A DNA stretch of 64,000 bases from Opitutia bacterium. Its GTDB lineage: Bacteria; Verrucomicrobiota; Verrucomicrobiia; Opitutales; Opitutaceae. The stretch's first letter is position 1; the number at the start of each line of letters is the position of its first letter. The notes beneath the pieces were generated by a model. That model made no database searches. It had not been told where the DNA came from and was given only the letters and a program-made list of their open reading frames with translations. Where the stretch lies: NCBI GenBank assembly GCA_016217595.1, contig JACRHS010000020.1, positions 124,001 to 188,000 of the forward strand. The letters are read 5' to 3'. The translations under genes were made by a program, and so were the position numbers. Of the stretch, positions 1 through 10,510 are shown piece by piece.

Positions 1-334
1 TGATCTCAGACTCGGTTTTGCCCACGCCGGCAAACACGCTGGTTTTGACCCCCGCGCCCGCTGCGAGTGCACGCCGAATTTCACCACCGCTCACCAAATC
101 AAACCCCGCGCCGAGATTGGCAAAATGCCGCAACACCGCGAGCGAGCTATTGGCCTTGGCCGCATAGCACACCTGCACGTCCAAACCCGCCAGACTGCGC
201 ACCAGCCGCTGATAGTTGTCCGCCATCGTCGCCGCGCTGTAGACGTAAGTCGGTGTGCCGTAGAGCTGCGCCACAGCGCTCAAGTCGACAGTTTCGCATT
301 GGAGAGAATCGGCGGTGTAGTGGAAGTGATGCAT
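1..334 (-). CDS. lysA: Diaminopimelate decarboxylase, 5' part
   Basis: This is the N-terminal part (about 111 residues) of a PLP-dependent decarboxylase that converts meso-diaminopimelate to L-lysine in the cytoplasm. The rest lies beyond the left edge. Translating the minus strand from the ATG at 334 gives MHHFHYTADSLQCETVDL, followed by YGTPTYVYSAATM, CYAAKANSS and GAGFDLVSGGEI. The YAAKAN segment carries the PLP Schiff-base lysine of fold-type III decarboxylases, and the DLVSGGE segment is typical of LysA and its relatives. Other members of the family (ornithine, arginine or carboxynorspermidine decarboxylases) look alike at this end, but the spacing and wording fit LysA best. It is divergent from the small ORF that starts near 415, so the roughly 80 bases between them probably hold both promoters. 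Confidence 0.85.
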   Translation of the reverse strand, partial: MHHFHYTADSLQCETVDLSAVAQLYGTPTYVYSAATMADNYQRLVRSLAGLDVQVCYAAKANSSLAVLRHFANLGAGFDLVSGGEIRRALAAGAGVKTSVFAGVGKTESEI

Positions 335-414
335 GCGTGTAGAAAAATCGTCAAAACACGAAAACTAGCGGATTTCCCCTTGAGAAAACCACCTCTAATT
401 TCGATATAAGTACT

Positions 415-678
415 GTGCTTCTCTCATTGCGAAACCTCTGCCACCGCCCGGCCATCCCGCTTGGCCGGCTTGGCTATGAGACGCCCCCGGCCTCCCGGTT
501 GCGCTCCGAGCGTTTCGCGAGCTTCCTTGCCGACTGCAACCGCAAGACCCTCGACACACGCTGGCACGACGCCCTGCTCACCGTCCGGAAGCTGCTGCGC
601 AAAGCATTGGTGCTCGGAGCTGTAATCACACTCGTCTGGGTGGCGATCGAAAGCGCACAGGCCGTCGGCATGTTTTAA
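415..678 (+). CDS. Small putative membrane protein
   Basis: I do not recognise this 87-residue ORF. It has third-position G/C preference like its neighbours and ends in one clear hydrophobic helix (ALVLGAVITLVWVAIESA, residues about 64-81), with a basic stretch just before it. That would make a C-terminally anchored inner-membrane protein with its N-terminus in the cytoplasm. The start is unsure: GTG at 415 is the first usable codon, TTG at 427 is another, and no in-frame ATG lies upstream of the helix. A TATAAG hexamer at 405-410 is so close to the GTG that, if it is a -10 box, a later start or a leaderless message is implied. It lies 60 bases upstream of the lipoprotein gene and may be co-transcribed with it. 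The ORF may not be expressed. Confidence 0.4.
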   Translation: MLLSLRNLCHRPAIPLGRLGYETPPASRLRSERFASFLADCNRKTLDTRWHDALLTVRKLLRKALVLGAVITLVWVAIESAQAVGMF

Positions 679-738
679 ACTCAGCCAGGCGCACAAGCGC
701 TTGCCACGAGACGGTTCGCCAGTTGGTGTGACGCCCGC

Positions 739-1218
739 ATGAAAGCCCTGCTCACCCGCTTTTTGGTCATCGCCCTGTTTCTTTGCGGCCTTTGCGGCTG
801 CTCCAACGAAGTTAAACAGTTGAGCCGCATAGCTGTAGAAATTATTGAAGCAACTCCCGTGCCTGACGCCGCACGCGGCACCAAGGCGGTGCTGACGTTC
901 CGCTACACTAACGAGAACAACATCCCGCTCGCGGTGGCCGGCACCGCGCACAAGATTTATCTCAACAACGAGCTCGCGGCCAAAATTGTCAGCGAAGAGC
1001 CGATCGGCATGCCGCCGATGAAATCCGTCACCCAAAAAGTGACCGTGAAATTCGAGAAGCCCGAGGCAATCCAGAAGCTACTCGACACCGCCACCCAGCA
1101 AACGACCGCGTATCGCATTGATACCAAACTAACTGTGTTGCACGGCGAAGATCGCGATGAGATTACCTCGAAGAATCAAGGCTCGATCGACCTGCGCGCC
1201 CTGGCCGGCGCAAAATAA
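739..1218 (+). CDS. LEA14/WHy-domain-like lipoprotein
   Basis: This 159-residue secreted lipoprotein begins with a lipoprotein signal peptide (MKALLTRFLVIALFLCGLCGCS; lipobox around LCGC, probable lipidated Cys 21). The mature part matches the LEA14-like (WHy) beta-sandwich: a conserved LTFRYTNENNIPLAVAGTAHK stretch at about residues 52-72, then KIYLNNELAAKIVSEEP and a basic TQKVTVKF strand. Proteins of this type are found in many Gram-negative bacteria and archaea and are linked to desiccation or stress tolerance, but no enzymatic activity is known. The ATG at 739 is the only start that leaves a full signal peptide. It is transcribed away from lysA and converges with the large DUF3857 gene. 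Confidence 0.75.
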   Translation: MKALLTRFLVIALFLCGLCGCSNEVKQLSRIAVEIIEATPVPDAARGTKAVLTFRYTNENNIPLAVAGTAHKIYLNNELAAKIVSEEPIGMPPMKSVTQKVTVKFEKPEAIQKLLDTATQQTTAYRIDTKLTVLHGEDRDEITSKNQGSIDLRALAGAK

Positions 1219-1277
1219 AAAGCCGCTGCTCCCCCTTCGCGACATGGTCACTTTGCGGTGGGGTGGCCGCGCAATGA

Positions 1278-3995
1278 TTATTGCCGGAAAGTGCGCCGTA
1301 CCCGTTGCGAGAGCTGCATGTACGGCACCCAAATCAAAACGCCAACGACAAGCTTCGTGGCTTCAGCGTAAGTTTTGCCGGTCTCTCCAGTCTCAGCCAT
1401 GTTCAGGGAGTGCATCCAAATTACGTGCGCAATACCCCATAACGCAAAACTTGTCATCATTGCCACAAAGGTGATGGGGAAAGAAGCTTTGCGCCGATAA
1501 AATTGCAGCACCATCCCTGCCGCCCACGTGCAGTACAAGCCCCCGAAAAAACCTTCGGCCAAAACAAGCCAGCAAAAGCCTGGCACATAGCTGACGCTCT
1601 CTGCATCCGTCATTGTCACCCACCCTGGCCAATTGCCGATAAGCTGTGCGGTCTGCCAAAGTTCGCTGGCCAATACCAAGGGGCGCACAGTGACACCGAA
1701 TGCGACTAGAATCAGCCACCCGCCAATTCCCGCCAGATCTTCCCGGCCAAGAGGCGGCGGTTCCGCTAACGAGGCGGGACGATAACGGTAGAGCCAGAAA
1801 CTCAGCCCGATGCCGGCGATCAAACCAGCAATGGTCGCAATCGCCATGGGCCAAACTATACCCTCACGTTGCACTTCTTTCGCCAACCGGATGTTTTGGC
1901 TCAGGCTATACCCCAGGTACGAACGCACCTCGGCCATCTTCTTGACCCAATCGCTCATTCGTGCCGCCGGCACAAAATCAGCCAGCGTCCGCCAGTGGTA
2001 GGAGAGTAGCACCCGGCGCGGTTCCGCTCGTGTGCTGTACGCAAACGCAAAGGTATCGTCGCGCACCGTTACTTCCTGCGGTTTCACCGGCCAGTCTTTG
2101 GGAAGATCGAGTGTGATGCTGTGGTGGATCGAAAATGGATGCGCCAAACCGAAGGCAAACGCCCGTTCGGTGGTTTCAGGTCGTGGCAGGCGTTCGGACA
2201 TGGCCCAAGGCAGAACTTCCGCCACCCGGGAGTGCCCCTTGGCGTCAGTCTGCCAAAATTCCGGAACCTCGAACGTTGAGCGTGCGGTTAAGACATTCTT
2301 TTCCCGATCGTCGGTCCATTCAGTAACCCCACACGCCTTGATCTTGGGGTAATAGCGCGTCAAAAGCCCGGTGAGCTGCTTAATACCGTGCTCCGGATTA
2401 CTGAATCGACGATAATAACGGTATCCATCGGCCGTGCTTCCGTGATAAGTCGTGGTCACGACCAGCCGCGCCGGGTGGTCAAAAGCCGTTACGGTATAGT
2501 CCTCGTGCACACGCACCGCCGCGTCCGCCTTGTCCGACACCGTCAGGCTTGTCAGTCGGTCGGCGCTTGGTGCCAACACCAATGCATAACCGTAATCAGG
2601 CAGTGCCCGCTCGCGAAAAGCGCCGCCCTGCAAACCAATGGTTGGATCGATCCAGAGCTCGTTGGAGCTAAACTTCAAATCCCGCGCAGGCGGCGACGAA
2701 TCTACCACCGTCTTCACCGCACGCACCTGTTCCAACAACCCCTGACGCTGGGTCGGCCGCAAGGCGCCCGTACGATGAGCCAACGGCATCTGCACCTGCA
2801 CGATGGCGTGATCAAATGCCAGTGGCGAAGGCTGCAACCCCCGCACATGCCGGCGGAAATCGCTATGCACCAGCGCCACATGCGCGACCAAACCGATCTC
2901 ACGCAACATCGCGACCAGCAAAAGCGACTTGTCTTTGCAGTCGCCATATCTTCGTTCCAGCACCTCGGCTGGAGGCGAAGGCCGGTGCGTACTCTCGCCC
3001 AAATGAATCGCCAGATAGCGTATTTCATCCTGCACAAACCGCAGGAGGGCATTTGCTTTTTCCTCCTGCGTGACCATCCCCGCCGTCAATTCGGCCACCC
3101 GCGCCCGCACGGCCGGGTCCACGGCGTGCGAGAGGGCGAACAAACGCCGCCCCCAATCGGCGACTTCCGGCCAGTCCGCAAATTCTGTGAGCTGGAGAAA
3201 GGGATACTGGATTTCCCACCCCGGCGCGTCTGTCAGCGGCTGCACGGCTTTAAGGTCGGCAGCCTGCCAGGTCTGCTCGCACAACCCGCCTTGCATGACA
3301 CTGCGGTGCTCCGCGGAGAAACCGCCCTGAGCAACGACCTGGAGCGCGGTCTGCGGTGTCGTAAGCACGCGATAGTACAACCGGTCCACCGGCGCGCTGC
3401 TGGCGCCAGATAACATCCGGCTGAACCGTCCGGCAAACACAGGATTCTCGCCGGTGCGCGTAAACGCATACTCGACGATATCGCCCACCCGCAAATCGCG
3501 CAGAATGGCCAACACAGTCACCCGACCATGATAGGTAAAGCGCTCCGCGTCCTCTTCCTGGCGGAGCACTTGCAGCCCGCCAGCCGTCAAGGCCTCGCGC
3601 ATCTGCCCCGCGCGCCAGATCCGCAAGTAATGCCAGCGCAGTTGTTGGTAGCTGGGAGCATAGCTGAGATTAATTTGCCCGGCCGACTGCAAACCGGCCT
3701 CCGTCTCGATGCGCATCGCCACATGGGAAAATTGTGCCTGCATCGGCACATGAATCTGCTGTTCCAATACCATCAGGCGCGAGGGGAACGTAGCCGCGCC
3801 GGTGATTGCCGGAATCTGCGGCAGCGGCAAAGGCGTGGCTACCCATGCGGGAAGTTCTGGCGCGATCAATGAGGCAGGGTCGATCGCCTCGCCAGCGCGC
3901 AAAGAGCTTGTCGGCCAGCCCCAGAGAACAATCAGCGCTGCCAACCAGCACGCCCACTTGCGCCACCGCGTGGAGCATGGTGAGGCCAACAACAT
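1278..3995 (-). CDS. DUF3857/transglutaminase-like secreted protein with DUF2569 membrane tail
   Basis: This 905-residue protein has a signal peptide or anchor at residues 13-33, a DUF3857 domain (about 75-260) and a transglutaminase-like domain (about 290-410). The catalytic cysteine is Cys353 in RRYGDCKDKS and the histidine is His396 in AFDHAI. A long beta-rich region follows. The C-terminal 180 residues carry four or more hydrophobic helices, beginning with PMAIATIAGLIAGIGLSFWL and including GIGGWLILVAFGVTVRP, which is the DUF2569 signature. The TGase part would therefore lie in the periplasm, held by a membrane domain. DUF3857-TGase proteins are common in Bacteroidota and Verrucomicrobiota. 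They are thought to act on peptides or to build isopeptide bonds, but substrates are not known. The fusion to DUF2569 is uncommon enough to note. No partner gene is adjacent on the same strand; sdhB ends upstream, 64 bases away. Confidence 0.85.
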   Translation of the reverse strand: MLLASPCSTRWRKWACWLAALIVLWGWPTSSLRAGEAIDPASLIAPELPAWVATPLPLPQIPAITGAATFPSRLMVLEQQIHVPMQAQFSHVAMRIETEAGLQSAGQINLSYAPSYQQLRWHYLRIWRAGQMREALTAGGLQVLRQEEDAERFTYHGRVTVLAILRDLRVGDIVEYAFTRTGENPVFAGRFSRMLSGASSAPVDRLYYRVLTTPQTALQVVAQGGFSAEHRSVMQGGLCEQTWQAADLKAVQPLTDAPGWEIQYPFLQLTEFADWPEVADWGRRLFALSHAVDPAVRARVAELTAGMVTQEEKANALLRFVQDEIRYLAIHLGESTHRPSPPAEVLERRYGDCKDKSLLLVAMLREIGLVAHVALVHSDFRRHVRGLQPSPLAFDHAIVQVQMPLAHRTGALRPTQRQGLLEQVRAVKTVVDSSPPARDLKFSSNELWIDPTIGLQGGAFRERALPDYGYALVLAPSADRLTSLTVSDKADAAVRVHEDYTVTAFDHPARLVVTTTYHGSTADGYRYYRRFSNPEHGIKQLTGLLTRYYPKIKACGVTEWTDDREKNVLTARSTFEVPEFWQTDAKGHSRVAEVLPWAMSERLPRPETTERAFAFGLAHPFSIHHSITLDLPKDWPVKPQEVTVRDDTFAFAYSTRAEPRRVLLSYHWRTLADFVPAARMSDWVKKMAEVRSYLGYSLSQNIRLAKEVQREGIVWPMAIATIAGLIAGIGLSFWLYRYRPASLAEPPPLGREDLAGIGGWLILVAFGVTVRPLVLASELWQTAQLIGNWPGWVTMTDAESVSYVPGFCWLVLAEGFFGGLYCTWAAGMVLQFYRRKASFPITFVAMMTSFALWGIAHVIWMHSLNMAETGETGKTYAEATKLVVGVLIWVPYMQLSQRVRRTFRQ

Positions 3996-4059
3996 GTTTC
4001 GGGGTAAAGTTAGGCGCGCCGCTAACGACGCGCCAAGACAGGTTCAGCCATTGTCCAAC

Positions 4060-4872
4060 TCAGGCGCCGCCGGCGGTGCTGGTGCTCTTCGGACGGAAGG
4101 CTTCGAGCACGCTGGCGCGGAGATATTCGCGGTTCATCCGGGCGATGAAATCGTGCGAAATCGTCTTCGGGCATGCGGCGCTGCACTCGTACTGGTTCGT
4201 GCAGTTGCCAAAGCCGAGGTCGTCCATCGTCTTCACCATCGAAAGCACACGGCGCTCGCGCTCGGGCTGGCCTTGCGGCAACAGCGCGAATTGCGAGACC
4301 TTGGCGGCGACGAAGAGCATCGCGGAGGCGTTCTTACAGGCCGCCACGCATGCGCCGCAGCCGATGCAGGACGCCGCGTCCATCGCGAGATCGGCGCTGT
4401 CCTTCGGAATCGGCAGCGCGTTGGCGTCGCAGGGCGAGCCGGTGCGCACGCTGACGAAGCCGCCCGCCTGCTGAATCTTGTCGAACGCCGAGCGGTCGGT
4501 GATGAGATCCTTGATGACGGGGAACGGATGCGCGCGGAACGGCTCGATGGTGATCGTTTCGCCGTCCTTGAAGCTGCGCGTGTACGTCTGGCAGCTCGCG
4601 ACGCCGCGGTGCGGGCCGTGCGGCTTGCCGTTGATCACGAGCGAGCAGGTGCCGCAGATGCCTTCGCGACAGTCGTGCGCAAACGCGATGGGTTCCTGGC
4701 CCTGTTTGGTGAGCTCGTCGTTCACCACGTCGAGCATCTCCAGCAAGGACATGTTGGGGTTCATGTTCTTCGCCGGATAATCGACGAACTTGCCCGGCTG
4801 GGTGGGCCCGGCCTGACGCCAGACGCGGAGGGTGACAGAAATGTTCTTGGTGGAGTTGGTTTCAGCGACCAT
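4060..4872 (-). CDS. sdhB: Succinate dehydrogenase/fumarate reductase iron-sulfur subunit
   Basis: This 270-residue subunit passes electrons from the flavoprotein SdhA to the membrane quinone site in complex II. All three cluster motifs are present. The [2Fe-2S] site has Cys68, Cys73, Cys76 and Cys94 ([10 protein letters not shown]). The [4Fe-4S] site has Cys169, Cys172, Cys175 (CIGCGAC) and probably Cys234. The [3Fe-4S] site involves Cys179, Cys224 and Cys230 ([15 protein letters not shown]). The form resembles the B-type (Bacteroides/Wolinella/Bacillus-like) enzymes, in line with a single cytochrome b subunit upstream. It is last in the sdhC-sdhA-sdhB order, 58 bases after sdhA. Direction of reaction (succinate oxidation or fumarate reduction) cannot be told from sequence. 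Confidence 0.97.
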   Translation of the reverse strand: MVAETNSTKNISVTLRVWRQAGPTQPGKFVDYPAKNMNPNMSLLEMLDVVNDELTKQGQEPIAFAHDCREGICGTCSLVINGKPHGPHRGVASCQTYTRSFKDGETITIEPFRAHPFPVIKDLITDRSAFDKIQQAGGFVSVRTGSPCDANALPIPKDSADLAMDAASCIGCGACVAACKNASAMLFVAAKVSQFALLPQGQPERERRVLSMVKTMDDLGFGNCTNQYECSAACPKTISHDFIARMNREYLRASVLEAFRPKSTSTAGGA

Positions 4873-4930
4873 CGGAATTTCGATTTAAATTTTCGCTTCT
4901 CTGGTTGGACCGTCGGTCAATGCGCGCGGC

Positions 4931-6856
<1,926 letters not shown>

Positions 6857-6868
6857 GGCGGGAAAGAA

Positions 6869-7687
6869 TTAGCGGTGAGCGTTCGGGGTGGCGGCGGGTT
6901 TCGCCGGGGCGCAACAGGCGCCACAACCGGCGGCGGCAGCGGTGCCGGCGGCGGGTTTGGCGAGACCGGTCAGGATCGCGCCGGGAATGACGATGCTACC
7001 AAGGAAGTAAACGAGGCTGAAGATCCCCACGGCGCGGCGCAGGCAGCAAGCCCACTTATGATTCCGCACGCCGAGTGTCTGGAACATCGCATCGGCGCCG
7101 TGCCAGAGATGCAGCGAGAGCAGCCCGATCGCGACGACGTAGAAGATCGAGACGCAAGCGCTGCTGAAGCCGAGGTAAACCATGCTGTACACGTCGTGCA
7201 CCGCCGCGCCCTGCGCGACGATGGGAACCCCGAACAAATTGAAAGCCTGGGTCATGTGGTACTCGTCCAGGCTGGTCTTAAACGGCGTGCCGCCGTACCC
7301 AACGGTGAATTGCGCGATGTGGTAAATGATGAACGCGCCCACCACGATGCCCGTGTGCTTCATATAGCGGGAGGCAAACGCCGCCGCGAGCCAGCGGTTG
7401 ACGCCGTACTTCTCGGGGCCGCGCGCCTGGTTGTTCTCCACCGCCAGCGTGACCGCGGCCCACACGTGGACCACCACGCACGCCAGCAAGGTCAGCCGGA
7501 CCACCCAAAGGGCGGGCCCGAGCGACTGAAGAAAATGGGCGTACCCATTAATCTTATCAGGATGGGCAAAGATCTGCAGGTTGCCCACCAGATGCCCGGT
7601 CACGAAGATCACGAGAATGATCCCGGACACGGCCATGAGGAACTTTCGTCCGATGGACGAACAGAAGAGATTTCCTAGAAGGCTCAT
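6869..7687 (-). CDS. sdhC: Succinate dehydrogenase cytochrome b subunit
   Basis: This 272-residue membrane anchor of complex II belongs to the five-helix, di-heme type (TIGR02046-like), as expected next to B-type SdhA/B. I chose the ATG at 7687 (MSLLGNLFCSSIGRKFLMAV), which begins just before the first helix. The reading frame stays open upstream to about 7876, but that part looks non-coding. Histidines in the helices (VTGHLVGNL, VVHVWAAV, MKHTGIVVG, LHLWHGADA) are candidate heme ligands. The last 25 residues are a low-complexity tail with GCGACCAPAKPA, adding three cysteines not expected in this family. The gene leads the sdhCAB operon; the 210-base gap upstream probably holds its promoter. 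Confidence 0.93.
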   Translation of the reverse strand: MSLLGNLFCSSIGRKFLMAVSGIILVIFVTGHLVGNLQIFAHPDKINGYAHFLQSLGPALWVVRLTLLACVVVHVWAAVTLAVENNQARGPEKYGVNRWLAAAFASRYMKHTGIVVGAFIIYHIAQFTVGYGGTPFKTSLDEYHMTQAFNLFGVPIVAQGAAVHDVYSMVYLGFSSACVSIFYVVAIGLLSLHLWHGADAMFQTLGVRNHKWACCLRRAVGIFSLVYFLGSIVIPGAILTGLAKPAAGTAAAAGCGACCAPAKPAATPNAHR

Positions 7688-7897
7688 CGCGGCGTGTGAT
7701 TGAGTGAGTTCGGCTGAAAATCCCAACAGCGAGTACTTCGCCGCGGGGTGCCTTGGATAACGGGGCTGGCCAGCCGATGTAAAGGGCGCGGGCGGTTTCC
7801 GGCAACGAGCGGATGCGCATATAAGGCTCCCTAATTTTTCCCAAAACCCCGGGAGAAAACTGTTATCGCGCCGCAAACCCGGCGCCCGCCGCGCCGC

Positions 7898-9157
7898 TTA
7901 GCCGGCCAGAGGCTTGAGCAAGGCAAACTTCCCGCTCGCCGCCGGCGCGATGGTGCGACGCCGAAACGCGTTTACCCGCGCGCCGTCGCCCAGCAATGCC
8001 GCCAGCGCGTTCTCCACCGCCCGGTGATCGCCCGTGGTGTCGGCCACATAATGAAAATCCCACCGCGTCGCGCCCGTCTGGATCAACGAATAGTGCCAGC
8101 AGGCGAACGCCTCCGGCAGCACGGCGTCGATATCGCCCGTGGCCACGATCGAGCCATCGGCCCGGAAATACAGATCGCGTTCGCGCCCGAGGATGCGGAA
8201 GCCCGTCGACCGACGCTGCACGATGTCGCCCGTGTGGTAGCGCAGCAACGGCATCGCCTCACGGTCGCGTGTCGTGACGTAAATTTGAAAAACGTCCGCC
8301 AACCCTTCGCGCCACGGCACCAGCTCGATGAACGCGTTGGCATCGATCGCCTGCAAGTTGTCCTGAAACGCCTCGCCGACGAAAATGTACCCGGCCTCCG
8401 TGGAGCCGTAGAGGTCGACTTGCGCCGCCGGGAACACCTCGGCGATACGCCGGCTGTGCTGCAAACTGGCCTTGCCGTAGGTGAGAATCACCGCGCGCAG
8501 ACTCGGCACCCGCACGCCGCGCTTCGCCGCCGCCCGCGCCAGGAGCGAGAGATACACCGGCTCGCCTTCCAGCACCTCGGGTCGCACTGCCTGCAACTCC
8601 AGCACGATGCGATCCCACTCGCTCTCGGGAAACATGAACGGATCGCTGGAGAGATTGAGGTAAACTGTGCCGTCGTAGTATCGGTGCGGAAACGGATGAT
8701 CCTCGTATGGGCAGAGATTGCTCGAACAGCCGACTGGCGCCAACACGCACTTGCGATACGGCCGGCCGACAAACTCCCGCAGCACCTTAGACGCGCGGTA
8801 GGCCCGCTCAGTCTGCGCCGTCCACCACCCTTCTTCCATGATCACCGTCATCGGTCCCTGCGTGGTGCCGGAGGTCGCCTCGTACTCGAAACGCTTTTCC
8901 TGCAACCCGCGTTCGATCTCCCGGTAGTCGGCAAAAAACGCCTGATGCCCGCGCTCGACGATCTCCCGCTTGGACAGAATCGGAATCTCGCGGTAACGCG
9001 TCCACGGCAACGGTTCCTCGTGCAACCGGTAACGTTGCCCGTACAGCGGGCTGCGCGCGTATATCCGGCGGATTTCCCGCTCTAGCGCCACGGGCACAGA
9101 GCCGTTCTCGACGCGCCCAAGCGCATCGGGATGATTGGCAAAAGAGGAAGCGACCAT
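7898..9157 (-). CDS. PaaK/CapK-like adenylate-forming enzyme
   Basis: This 419-residue protein resembles phenylacetate-CoA ligase (PaaK) and the capsule protein CapK, cytoplasmic members of the adenylate-forming family that activate a carboxylic acid with ATP. Visible marks are the nucleotide loop YEATSGTTQGPMTV (about residues 92-105; family pattern S-[SG]-G-T-T-G), the A5-like DLYGSTEAGYI (about 245-255), and the A7-like LLRYHTGDIVQRR with the conserved aspartate. The substrate cannot be read from the sequence. No thiolation carrier, phenylacetate genes or capsule genes are nearby. It shares the strand and a 36-base gap with the Nudix gene upstream and may be co-transcribed with it. Confidence 0.75.
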   Translation of the reverse strand: MVASSFANHPDALGRVENGSVPVALEREIRRIYARSPLYGQRYRLHEEPLPWTRYREIPILSKREIVERGHQAFFADYREIERGLQEKRFEYEATSGTTQGPMTVIMEEGWWTAQTERAYRASKVLREFVGRPYRKCVLAPVGCSSNLCPYEDHPFPHRYYDGTVYLNLSSDPFMFPESEWDRIVLELQAVRPEVLEGEPVYLSLLARAAAKRGVRVPSLRAVILTYGKASLQHSRRIAEVFPAAQVDLYGSTEAGYIFVGEAFQDNLQAIDANAFIELVPWREGLADVFQIYVTTRDREAMPLLRYHTGDIVQRRSTGFRILGRERDLYFRADGSIVATGDIDAVLPEAFACWHYSLIQTGATRWDFHYVADTTGDHRAVENALAALLGDGARVNAFRRRTIAPAASGKFALLKPLAG

Positions 9158-9193
9158 GACGACGCCCGCAGCAAAGCCGCGCCCACCCCGATG

Positions 9194-9781
9194 TCAAACC
9201 GCCGGCCGGCTCCGCAACTCCGCCCAGCGCGGCTCAAACAACAGCAACGCGCACAGCGTCAGGCTGTGTCCGATACGACCGTCGCGCGTCCACGCCAGCA
9301 CATCATCGACGGGCGCGGTGCTGATCGCGATCTCCTCGTCGGCATCCCACGCGAGCGCCTGGGTGCGCGCGACTCCCTCCACCAGTACGATATGGCAACG
9401 GTTGTCCTGAATCGCGGGGTTGGGGTGCACCGAGCCCAGCAGCCGCGCCGTGCCGCCGGCAAAGCCGGTTTCCTCCGCCAGCTCGCGCACGCCGGCCGCC
9501 ACCGGATCTTCGCCGGCCTCGATCACGCCGCCAGGCACTTCGAGCGAAAATCCGTCGAGCCCGAAGCGAAACTGCCGCACGATCACGAGCTGCCGGTCGG
9601 TGGTGAGCGCCACGACGTTCACCCAATCAGGAGTGTGCACCACGACAAAGTCGCGCTCCGTACCGCGCTGCGGATGCCGGCAACGCACGCTGCGCAATTC
9701 CAGCACGCGCGTCGTGGCGACCACGCGCTCGGCGAGACGGGTCCAACGCGACGGTTCGGTAGCAGCGGGCGGCAAATTCAT
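9194..9781 (-). CDS. Nudix hydrolase, ADP-sugar pyrophosphatase type
   Basis: This 195-residue Nudix hydrolase would cleave a nucleoside diphosphate linked to another group, probably ADP-ribose or a related sugar nucleotide, using Mg ions in the cytoplasm. The Nudix box is complete: it starts at the Gly of GVIEA and runs on as GEDPVAAGVRELAEETGF, fitting Gx5Ex7REUxEExGU. The upstream VPGG and the downstream VHPNPAIQDNRCHIVL fit the ADP-ribose pyrophosphatase branch. I chose the ATG at 9781 (MNLPPAATEPSRW). A longer frame opens at 9814, but its first 11 codons lie inside the terminator of the LysM gene (9792-9828), so that start is unlikely. Confidence 0.85.
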   Translation of the reverse strand: MNLPPAATEPSRWTRLAERVVATTRVLELRSVRCRHPQRGTERDFVVVHTPDWVNVVALTTDRQLVIVRQFRFGLDGFSLEVPGGVIEAGEDPVAAGVRELAEETGFAGGTARLLGSVHPNPAIQDNRCHIVLVEGVARTQALAWDADEEIAISTAPVDDVLAWTRDGRIGHSLTLCALLLFEPRWAELRSRPAV

Positions 9782-9791
9782 GGGTGAGGGC

Positions 9792-9828
9792 AAAAAAAGT
9801 GCCTCCTGACCCAAAGGCGAGGAGGCAC
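9792..9828 (-). terminator. Rho-independent terminator of the LysM gene
   Basis: Read on the minus strand, a perfect 9-bp stem (GTGCCTCCT with AGGAGGCAC) and a 12-base loop are followed directly by seven Ts. It lies 31 bases after the LysM stop codon and just before the Nudix start, so it separates the two genes. Confidence 0.9.
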
Positions 9829-9858
9829 GGGAAAATTCTTTTGGTTTCTGCTGCGCGC

Positions 9859-10374
9859 TTATTTCTTCGGCAGCTTCAGCTTCTGACCGACGGAGAGCTT
9901 GTTGAAATTCACGCCGGGATTGACGGCTTTCAGCGCTTCCACCGAGACCCCGTTGGCCTTGGCGATGCTGGTGCCGATGTCGCCCTTCTTCACCACATAC
10001 TCGCCGGGACCGGCAACGGCGGGCTCGCCCTTGGCACCCTTGACGGGCGCGGCGACAGCCTTGGCCTTGGCGGCTTCCTCGATCTTGGTCACGCGATCGC
10101 GGACCTCGGTGATCATCTGACCCAGTTGGGTGACCGCATCCTGCGTCGAGTTCTGCAGTTTGGCGCGATCGGCGTTGGCCTTCTCCGCCGCGGACGCGGC
10201 AGCCGCGGCCTGCGATTCAACCGCAGTAACTTTCTCCGTGAGAGCAGCGATCTGATCATTGGCGCTCTTGACCTTCACAAATGCGATGATCGAGAGCAAA
10301 AGGCCGATCACGCCAATAATAACACCTGCCACCGGCAGGATGTTGTTGTTTTCACGAGAGGAAATAGTGTCCAT
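9859..10374 (-). CDS. Membrane-anchored coiled-coil LysM protein
   Basis: This 171-residue protein has an N-terminal membrane helix (ILPVAGVIIGVIGLLLSIIAFV, about residues 12-33). A coiled-coil stretch follows (about 38-105) with Ala/Glu/Lys-rich heptads such as IAALTEKVTAVESQ. The C-terminal LysM domain (about 125-170) reads YVVKKGDIGTSIAKANGVS and then VEALKAVNPGVNFNKLSVG. LysM binds N-acetylglucosamine-containing glycans, so the protein probably ties the inner membrane to peptidoglycan. It is monocistronic, with its own terminator right after it. The sequence upstream of the ATG is CTTTTCTTCC, a pyrimidine tract and not a Shine-Dalgarno site. Confidence 0.85.
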   Translation of the reverse strand: MDTISSRENNNILPVAGVIIGVIGLLLSIIAFVKVKSANDQIAALTEKVTAVESQAAAAASAAEKANADRAKLQNSTQDAVTQLGQMITEVRDRVTKIEEAAKAKAVAAPVKGAKGEPAVAGPGEYVVKKGDIGTSIAKANGVSVEALKAVNPGVNFNKLSVGQKLKLPKK

Positions 10375-10510
10375 GGAAGAAAAGGCTTAGGGGGCGATGA
10401 CTAGTGGAATCATTCGTTGAAGCAAGCAGAGATTCTCTGCCCGCCTCTGCCCAACCTCGCGCCCCATAACAGGGTGCCTCCGCACCGTCATGATTGACGC
10501 GCAAAAACGC

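Noticed and set aside
9782-9814. Upstream start for the Nudix gene (MGQEALFLPSP)
   Set aside because: These codons lie inside the terminator stem and T-run of the LysM gene, so they cannot be in the Nudix message in a useful way.
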